Assembly: GCA_028583685.1 (NCBI GenBank) | Contig: JAMXIF010001253.1 | Location: forward strand, 34,268,820 to 34,332,819 | DNA: 64,000 nt | Reading direction: 5' to 3' | Origin: Petaurus breviceps papuanus | Lineage: Eukaryota; Chordata; Mammalia; Diprotodontia; Petauridae | Shown here: positions 57,082-64,000 of the stretch, in pieces | Position numbering within the stretch: the stretch's first letter is position 1 | Layout of the letters: each line of letters opens with the position of its first letter | The notes under the pieces: model-generated | Told to the model about the DNA's origin: nothing | Seen by the model: the letters and a program-made list of their open reading frames with translations, nothing else | Database searches by the model: none | Position numbers and translations under genes: made by a program

Positions 57082-57780
57082 ATTCATAAGCATTTATTAA
57101 CCACCTACTGCACTGTGCTATATAGATGCTAGGCATATAAAAACAAAAAAGAAGCAGCTTATATTCTATTGAGAAATAATAACGCATACAGAGAAAAGCA
57201 AATACAAAAAATACAAAGTAATTTCTTGGAGGGCAGACATTAAAAACTGAAGGAAACATGTTAGGCTTCCTATAGAAGATGCCATTGAGTTAAACTTTGA
57301 AATCAGCTAGAAATTCTAAGGGACAGTAGTAGAGAGTAAATGAATTGCATGCATAAGAACAACTTGTGCAAAGACTCAGAGATGTGAATAAAGAAACATA
57401 AGTTTGCCAGTTTGGCTGGACATATAGTTCATGGAAGGACATAATATGTGTTAAGCCTTTGAAAGTTGGTTGGACCCAGACTGTGAATGACTTACGTTTT
57501 TTTTTTTTTTTCCTAGAGGCAATAGGGAGCCACTAGAGCCTCTCAGACTGCGGGGATTATGTGACCATACCTATCCATTAGGAATATTTTTGGAAGTTGT
57601 ATGGAGGGTGGCCAGAGAGATCTGAGCCTCCAGGTGATTAAGATGGCCTGAATTGGAGTGGTGATCATGTGTGATGAGAAGGGGAGAGAAGTAAGGGATG
57701 GGAGCATAGAATTGATGAACCTTTTCATTTGTATGGTGAGGGAAAGCCAATACATTAAGATGTCTGTGAGGTCTCAAACC
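57082..57780 (-). mobile_element. L2 LINE, 0.7 kb to the 3' end
   Basis: 'AAGCATTTATTAACCACCTA', 'GCTTCCTATAGAAGATGCCA', 'TAGAGGCAATAGGGAGCCAC' plus TAGAGCC, and 'ATGGAGGGTGGCCAGAGAGA' follow reversed L2 in order. A T run at 57498-57512 interrupts it. Confidence 0.8.
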
Positions 57781-57789
57781 TGGTAGGCT

Positions 57790-57905
57790 TGGTAAATTTC
57801 CATTAGTGACTTTTCCAAGTCACCACAATTAGTAAGCCCAAGAACTGAGACTCAAACTTGGGTCTTCTTACTCCAGACCAAAGGTGCTCTCCATATCATT
57901 ATATG
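57790..57905 (-). mobile_element. MIR SINE fragment
   Basis: 'ACTGAGACTCAAACTTGGGT' plus CTTCTTACTCCAGACC is the reversed MIR 3' part. Confidence 0.65.
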
Positions 57906-58024
57906 TCTTCTTGGTCTTCTCTAGCTATAGAGAGTACTCTTGTGCTATTTTTGTAAGGCTTACTCAGCATACCTTAGCTGTTAAAGTACAGGAATAGTAT
58001 ATGGCCTTTGGTTATGTCTTGAAT

Positions 58025-58165
58025 ACGGAATCATAAAAGTTTCAAACTGAAGGGGCTTTTAGTCATATCATAATATAATCAAAAGTCCTCATTCTACAAA
58101 CAAGGAAAGAAGGCTCTAGGCAAAATGACTTGCTCAAGGTTATGAAGTTTGCTAGTAACTTGAGA
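58025..58165 (-). mobile_element. MIR-type SINE fragment
   Basis: 'TCATTCTACAAACAAGGAAA' and 'ATGACTTGCTCAAGGTTATG', reversed. A second MIR follows directly. Confidence 0.65.
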
Positions 58166-58320
58166 GTATCATAGATTAAGAGCTGGAAGAAACCTTTAGA
58201 GGTCAAATATGACCCACTCATTTTATGCATGAGGAAACTTTGGCCCAATGAAATTACATTACTTGCCCAAGATCACACAGATAGAGGATAGAATCAATGT
58301 GGTTTGAAGCTAGGTCCTCT
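58166..58320 (-). mobile_element. MIR/THER1-type SINE
   Basis: 'ATCATAGATTAAGAGCTGGA', 'TTTTATGCATGAGGAAACTT' and 'ACTTGCCCAAGATCACACAG', reversed. Confidence 0.8.
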
Positions 58321-58889
58321 CAGTAAATATTCATTGAAAGCAAAGAATTTAATGAAGTTAGAGCTGTAATCTTGTGTTATGTGTGAGTGTATGTGTGTGT
58401 GTGTGTGTATTTATACCTGTGGGAATAATAGTAGAGATACAGGATGCAGTTGCAGTGGCATAGTAAGTATAGCAACACAAGGAGAAGGAGTGATCTAGCC
58501 CTCAACTTCTTGGAGTTTTGGAGGAATAAGGTCTGGAGAGTATACTGTTACAGTGATGTAACCTTGGTGTTGGTGCCAGGGTGTAGGGTGGGCCAACAGA
58601 GGAATAAGAGGTAAGGTTAAATGGCTGTTGTTGCCTCAGGGAGGAAGTATCACTCTCTGCAGATGTTAGATTCCTGGGCCAAAGCCCTATTCACTCTGTA
58701 CTGTATATGGTTCTGATTAAATCAGGTTTCCCCTGTACTTACATATGGTACTCCTTTGAAGTTGATTGAACATTATTAGAAATGAGTTTAACTATTTCAT
58801 GTTACTGGAGTGCATCTTATCAAAATATTGTTTCAATTCATGGAATATGCCTCAACTATTAAATTTGATTTGTTTCCATCCTTTTATTG
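58321..58889. other. No recognised feature
   Basis: Includes a short (TG)n at 58393-58408; the rest is unassigned. Confidence 0.5.
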
Positions 58890-59240
58890 AATTACAGAGC
58901 TGCAAGAGACCTTAGAGGTTATCTAGTCCCATAATTACTTGACATGTAAATAACTATATGGAATTAACAACAACAGTAGCAGCTACCATTTATATAGTAC
59001 CTATTTTGTGCCATTAGCACTGTGTTGAGTGCTTTACAAATATTATCTCATTTGATCATCACAACAACCATAGTAGGTAGGTGCTATTATCATCCCAATT
59101 TTGTAGTTTAGGAAATTGAAGAAGTAAAGTTACATAATCAGGGTCACACATTTTGTAATGTGTCTGAATCTGAATTTGAATTCAGGTCTTCCTGATTCTA
59201 GGACCAGGGCTCAGTTGATCTAACTGCCACTACTTCCCAG
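58890..59240 (-). mobile_element. THER1/MIR-type SINE pair
   Basis: 'TTACAGAGCTGCAAGAGACC' (58897 on) is a MIR-type start block. 'GCTTTACAAATATTATCTCA', 'GTAGGTAGGTGCTATTATCA' and 'TTTGAATTCAGGTCTTCCTG' (58975-59238) form a full reversed THER1-type copy. Confidence 0.8.
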
Positions 59241-59581
59241 AGAGCCTCCATTTTGACACTCTTATCTCCTGTCTGATTTCCAGCCTTCTGTGGGAATGAG
59301 AAGTAGAGAGGTAAGAACCTTACCATAGTATTTTGCACATTTCCTGCCAAAAAAAAAACAACCCCAAAATCTGTTGGAAGAGAAGTACCATTCCATCATA
59401 TTAGCCTCACACTTCTATAGTGTGGGAAGAGGGCGCCATCCCTTCAAGTTTCCACCTTGGTCTCTTACCTTGGGAAAGGAGAGTACCACTACTCCTTTTG
59501 CTCTAGGTACTTGTCCCTCACCCAAACTTCCCAGGCCTCTGAAAAGTCTCAATCCTTAGGTCATAATATTATTATCTGAAA
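59241..59581. other. No recognised feature
   Basis: Unassigned DNA. The 61-codon plus-strand frame at 59374-59559 is unrecognised. It could be upstream L2 sequence but no marker is kept. Confidence 0.4.
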
Positions 59582-59755
59582 AATCTTTTTAATTTTTTTT
59601 TGGCTTTTCGGATGGGGGAAGGCAGGGCATTTGGGGTTAAGTTACTTGCCCAAGGTCACACAGCTAGTAAGTGTTAAGGGTGTGAGGCTGCATTTGAACT
59701 CAGGTCCTCCTGACTCCAGGGCTGGTGCTCTGTTCACTGCACCGCCTAGCTGCCC
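59582..59755 (-). mobile_element. SINE-B
   Basis: T tail, 'TTTGGGGTTAAGTTACTTGC', 'CAAGGTCACACAGCTAGTAA', 'CAGGTCCTCCTGACTCCAGG' and the CCGCCTAGCTGCCCC head. No TG expansion. Confidence 0.95.
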
Positions 59756-60008
59756 CTTTTCTAAATTTTTTACCTAATGATTAACAAACACACATCTGGT
59801 CATACCTTTCCCATATCAGTTATTCTGAGCACCTGTGAGTTACCATCCAAACCCCATTCCCCATCTTCTACTACTTGATTCTTTCCCATGTCCTTTAATC
59901 TTCCCCACTCTCCAAAGTTCCAACAAAATATCATACACTATGTTCATGAACTCAGAAATTCCCTTTTCTTAACACAATATATTGGTTTTTCACTTCTCCC
60001 TATCCCTT

Positions 60009-60170
60009 TTTTTTTATTTTTGGAGAGGGCAGGGCAGGGCAATTGGGGTTACGTAACTTGTCCAAGGTCACACAGCTAGTTCTTGTGTTAAGTGTCTGAA
60101 GCAGGATTTGAACTCAGGTCCTTGTGACTCCAAGGCCAGTGCTTTATTCACTGTGCCACCTAGCAGTCCC
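60009..60170 (-). mobile_element. SINE-B nested in L2
   Basis: AATTGGGGTTACGTAACTTG, 'CACACAGCTAGTTCTTGTGT' and 'GAACTCAGGTCCTTGTGACT' mark a reversed SINE-B. The TSD CTCCCTATCCCTT / CTCCCTCTCCCTT (59996-60008 and 60171-60183) differs at one base. Confidence 0.95.
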
Positions 60171-62232
60171 CTCCCTCTCCCTTCTAATACCAAAGCATGC
60201 ACTTTATCCACATCATGACATCTAATCTCCCAATCCTACAGTTTTCTTTCAAGCCATCACTCAATACATAAACTATATTCACCTGCTTTCACCTTCTTGA
60301 TGTCTTGATTGATACCTTATCCTGTTTTCTTCTCTAGAATCACTCATCTCCTTATAATATTGCCAATTGTGCCCTGCCTGACACCCCTCTGTCTTGGAGC
60401 TCTCACATTCCCTGCCTTCACTTCTACTCACGTGTAGCTAAGCAAAAAGTGGAGAAAATAATATAACCATTCTGACGGCCTCCACTACAAACGTATGTTA
60501 TATAACCTTAATCATGCCCTTGCTGCTGCTAATCAATACTTCTAAAATTCCCTAATTAACTCACCATCCAGCTCATCATAGCTGTTCTTCCAAATGTTTT
60601 TATCCCTACTCCAATCTCATGTGACTCCCCCTATTCCCACCCTCTCATCTGAGAGCCTTGTTTCATATTCTATTGAAAAACTTCAGTCCTTTTGCAGTGA
60701 GCCCCCTATTTTCCCCTCCTACCCATCTCATATCACTCAGATGCCTTCTCAATATTTTGTCCTTTACTCCTGTATCACATAAAGTAGTGACCCCTCTCCT
60801 TGCTAAGGTTAACCCCTCTAACTGCACAAGTCATACTATTCTATTCCATTTCCTTCAACAGATTACTGTTTTTATCATCCCTCTTTTTCCACTAATCTTC
60901 ACTTTTTCCTCTTTATTGATTATTCCTCACTATCTACAAACATGCTCATGTCTCAGCCATCCTTGAAAAACTCTCAGTTAATCTTTTGATCCCTGCTAAC
61001 TATCATCCCATATCTCATCTATTTTTAGTAGCTAAATTCTTTGTGGAGACAACCTACAACAGGTACTTCTACTTCCTCCCCTCTTATTCTATTCTTAACT
61101 TTACAATCTATCTTCTAACCTCATCATTCAACCAAAACTTCTCTCTCCCAAGTTACCAATGATCTCTTAATTGCAAAAAACAATGACCTTTTCTCAATAC
61201 ACTTTCTTCTTCACCTCCCTACAGCTTTTGCCATTGTCAATTGCCCTTTTCTCTTACTAACTCTTTTCTATCTAGTTTTTTCAGACCTGCCCTCTGATGG
61301 TTTTCTTCTTATCTGAGCTTTCTTGGTCTCCTTTGCTGAACATTTCATTAAGATCACGCTGACTAATATTGGGGGTTCTACAAGGCTTTGTCCTGGGCTC
61401 TATAAAATTTCACTAGTGATTTTAGTTATGCATATAATTTCAAGTCTCCTATTTGTTTCACCTGAACCTCTCTGCTGACTTAATTCTCATGTATCCAATG
61501 GCTTATTAGACATCTTGAACTAGATGTCCCATAGCTATCTTAAACTCAGCATGTCCAAAACTTTTCCTCTAAACTTTACTCTCTTTGAAACTTTTTTTAA
61601 TTATTCTTGAGGTTAGCACCATCTTTCCAGGCTTCCAAGCTTGAAACTTGGTTGTCATTCTCTACTCATTACTATCTCATTCTACCCACATCCAATCTGT
61701 TGCCAAACTCTATCAATTTCACTTTTGCACCATGTCTGGAATATTCTCTATTCTCTCCTTTGATACTAGCACCACCCTGGTGCAGACCCTCAAATTCTCA
61801 TGCTTGAATAACTGTAATTCCATTCAATTGCTGGTTGGTCTGCATGACCAAAAGTCTCTCCCTTCTTCAGTCCATTCTCTATTCAAATGCCATAGTAATT
61901 TTCCTATAGCATGTCCCATGGCTCCCTATCACATACATGAAACTTCTGTTTGACATTTAAACCCATTCATAAATGAGTTCTCTTTCCCTATCTTTCTAGT
62001 CTTCACACACAATATTTATTACCAACTCCCTACCTCTACCATAATCTTCAGTCCGGTAACACTGGGTCTTCATGTTTTTCTTCAAACAATATAGTTTCCT
62101 CTCAGACTCTTGGCATTTTCTGGGCTGTCCTCCAAACCTGGAATGCTCTCTTCCTTCAAGTCCCAACTAAAATGCTACCTTCTACAGGAAGACTTTCCTA
62201 ATTTTCCTTCATCCTAGTTGATTATCTCCTCT

Positions 62233-62651
62233 GTAGCATATGCATCACCCACATCCCAGGAAAATCATCTCCTGAGATAGGTTAAACCAAGTTGAGGGTA
62301 ACTCACAGGCCTCAAAACTATTGTTGCATTATGAGGATGTCTACCCCAAGCATGTAGAAATTTCCCCCAGCAGAAAGGTCATTGTTCCAGTGACCATGAA
62401 GACAACTGAATCAGGCACTGTGGAACACTTGGAGTTTCACCAGCCATCTAAGATTCTGAGGTCATCCATAGCATCCTGGGCCATCACTAGTCATCCGGAC
62501 TTTTGTCTTGTCACTAGCCTTCAATGACTCTGGAAGACAGTGAGCTTGACCATTTTGCACAACTCTACCTTGCCTAAATCCAATTCATGTGTGAGTCAAG
62601 ACATCACCTTGTGGTGTTACCAGTCCTCTTCAAAAACAAAGAACAATGACA
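62233..62651 (+). mobile_element. RTE-derived short element (RTESINE-like) nested in L2
   Basis: The 419-bp insert ends with TTCATGTGTGAGTCAAGACA, then TCACCTTGTGGTGTTACC and 'CTCTTCAAAAACAAAGAACA', the same 3' end as the RTE element at 50950. The L2 flanks give a 12-bp TSD with one difference: ATTATCTCCTCT (62221-62232) and ATTATCTTCTCT (62652-62663). L2 resumes precisely beyond it. Confidence 0.8.
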
Positions 62652-62984
62652 ATTATCTTCTCTATCATCTTCCATTTATCCTACATATGTTGTGTTATAT
62701 ACCGTCGTTTGCATGATGTCTTCCTATTAGATTATGAGTTCTTAGGGGGCAGGGAATGTCTTTTACCTTTATTTTTGTCCCTAGCACTTAGCTCAGTGTC
62801 TGGCACATAGTAGGTACTTAATAAATGCGTGTTGAATGAGTGAAGGCCCCAGGTTTTGGCAGTTAATCATATATCTCTGTGATATAATTTCAAGTATATG
62901 AACATATGGTAGTGTGTTTAATTGTCAGCAATCTGATGAAGTCTTACCACTTTGATTATTTACATGAGAGTTTTCAAAACTATA

Positions 62985-63235
62985 TTCTTAAATTTCAAAT
63001 ATTCTCTGAACTTCAGTCCCATATTTCCAACTATGATAACTATCTTCTCCTGGAATGTCTCACCAGTACTTCAGATAGTATTTCTAAAGCTGAAATCACC
63101 ACCCTCTACCCCCAACAAATCTCCTCTTATCTTCTCCATTTCTGTTCTTGCCACCATTCCCCTTGTCATCCCAACTCAAAACCTGAGAATTATTTTTAAA
63201 TTTGCTATGAGAATTAACTTTCACAAGTAGTCATT
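62985..63235 (+). mobile_element. L2 LINE fragment
   Basis: 'GTCCCATATTTCCAACTATG', 'TTCTAAAGCTGAAATCACCA' and 'cagtacttcagatagt' match the L2 region around its reverse transcriptase. It is separate from the L2 that ends at 62840. Confidence 0.55.
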
Positions 63236-63788
63236 TTCCAATTTTAGTAGATTTAAATGTTATAACAATTTTTTCATCTATACCTCCTTTGCCATTCTCA
63301 TTGCTACAACCGTATATATTTAACTGTTGTTCTGGAAATAGATCTAGCATATTATTGGCTAGAGATTTAAAAAAAATAATAATAAGGAGAAAAACACCAC
63401 CATCATCATCAACAACAACAATCATATCCTTACCCTCTAGAATAATGGAAAGATACATGTTTATAAATAAGTGGTATTCAAAGTTGGATATGATAAGGAG
63501 TGATCAAATAAGAATTAATTTGAAGTCCTTTGTAATCCTTGAAGAAATAAAAACCTTATTTAATCTAAGCTTGTGTTGATGGTTGTTTTTATTAGGACAG
63601 AGACAAAATCCAGAGAAGGCTCTAAAGCAAAATTTCAGGAAGGGGGTGACTTTTTGTAGGGAGAATTATTCCTATGTTCTCATTATATTTCATATTAGCG
63701 TTTTCCTATCTTATTCTCATCTCCACTATAAATTTTAAGGTTTTTGAAGGAAATTTCTATCTCTTATCCTATCTTTACAACTGCAAAT
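63236..63788. other. No recognised feature
   Basis: AT-rich DNA with a short CATCAT/CAACAA run at 63397-63421. Confidence 0.5.
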
Positions 63789-63860
63789 CTTTTTTTTTTT
63801 TGCCTTTTGGAGGGCAATTGGAGTTAAGTAACTTGCCCAATGTTACACGGCTAGTTTTTT

Positions 63861-63907
<47 letters not shown>

Positions 63908-63981
63908 GGTATTAAGTGTCTAAAGCTGGAACCCAACTCGGGTCCTCCTGACTCCAGAGGCACACTTTACTCACTGTGCCA
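63789..63981 (-). mobile_element. SINE-B with internal (TG)n expansion
   Basis: T tail, 'GCAATTGGAGTTAAGTAACT', a TG tract at 63861-63904, 'GGGTCCTCCTGACTCCAGAG' and the end TCACTGTGCCA. The 5' head beyond this is lost or replaced. Confidence 0.9.
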
Positions 63982-64000
63982 AGAGTACCTGAAATTCTTA

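Larger units (their letters stand above)
59790..62840 (+). mobile_element. L2 LINE, about 2.5 kb of it, with two insertions
   Basis: The longest LINE remnant here. It follows the L2 coding strand from the endonuclease part ('GTTCATGAACTCAGAAATTC', 59943) through the linker ('CTATCTACAAACATGCTCAT') and reverse transcriptase ('GTTACCAATGATCTCTTAAT', 'TTAAACTCAGCATGTCCAAA', 'CACCACCCTGGTGCAGACCC'). The 3' end reads 'GCACTTAGCTCAGTGTCTGG' and ACTTAATAAATGCGTGTTGA. Stops are frequent; frames of about 100 codons remain in pieces. A SINE-B (60009-60170) and an RTE-type short element (62233-62651) interrupt it. Confidence 0.9.

Noticed and set aside
60594-61953. Frames of 62-102 codons on the plus strand
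   Set aside because: They are pieces of the L2 coding region, in different phases and broken by stops.
1-64000. A previously undescribed multi-gene system
   Set aside because: I looked on both strands for clustered intact frames, repeated gene modules, tRNA or rRNA genes and terminator-like structures. I found only transposable elements, simple repeats and unassigned intergenic DNA.

Overview
The window reads as intergenic DNA of a marsupial. The evidence is the repeat content: tRNA-type SINEs with the 5' head GGGCGGCTAGGTGGCACAG, MAR1-type CORE-SINEs, a half-L1 (HAL1) with a marsupial-type 3' end, L1 copies with a marsupial 3' UTR, an RTE-clade LINE with a derived short element, and very many old L2, MIR and L3 (CR1) copies. 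The species is not resolved. The SINE mix looks more like a dasyurid or other non-diprotodont than a kangaroo or koala, but I hold that weakly. I found no exon, promoter or intact gene of the host. All open frames of 60-165 codons lie in repeats, in low-complexity DNA, or in sequence I cannot tie to a family. All repeat calls come from memory of the consensus sequences, not from a search, so boundaries of the old copies are good to about 20-50 bases. Boundaries backed by target-site duplications (TSDs) are good to a few bases.

Names used here: 'SINE-B' is the marsupial tRNA-type SINE with CCCTGGAGTCAGGAGGACC in the head; 'SINE-A' is its relative with GGCTCCAGTGTTGGGATGAC and a CAGAAATAACTGGCCGTGTA middle; 'MAR1' is the CORE-SINE with a TTTGCCATTTCC...GGGGTCAC tail; 'SINE-C' is a CORE-SINE with a GGTAGAGGGAGTTT tail; 'MIR/THER1' are the older MIR-like copies.

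Layout. 0-10 kb: HAL1/L1 tail, purine-rich microsatellites, an L2 split by a hAT element, a SINE-A dimer, and a three-level nest (solo LTR in hAT in MAR1) at 7.7-9.1 kb. 10-30 kb: a 1.4 kb reversed L2 carrying a nested MAR1, a second solo LTR inside a second hAT family at 15 kb, two L3 copies, a 1.25 kb L2 at 25-26 kb, and many MIRs. 30-37 kb: two L1s in opposite orientation, one with an L1 5' UTR in the middle of ORF2, then a decayed Dong/R4-clade LINE split by a full-length 7SL RNA copy, then an RTE tail. 37-46 kb: few recognised repeats. 46-52 kb: a nearly complete HAL1, a third solo LTR of the same family as the first, and an RTE fragment. 52-64 kb: SINEs, MIRs and a 3 kb L2 interrupted by a SINE-B and an RTE-type short element.

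There is no operon-like or multi-gene system here. The interest lies in insertion history: nested elements with readable TSDs, a LINE clade that is rare in mammals, and a 7SL copy. Relative ages follow from nesting and TSD quality: L2, MIR, L3 and Dong/R4 are oldest; hAT elements, MAR1 and LTRs come next; SINE-A and SINE-B are youngest.
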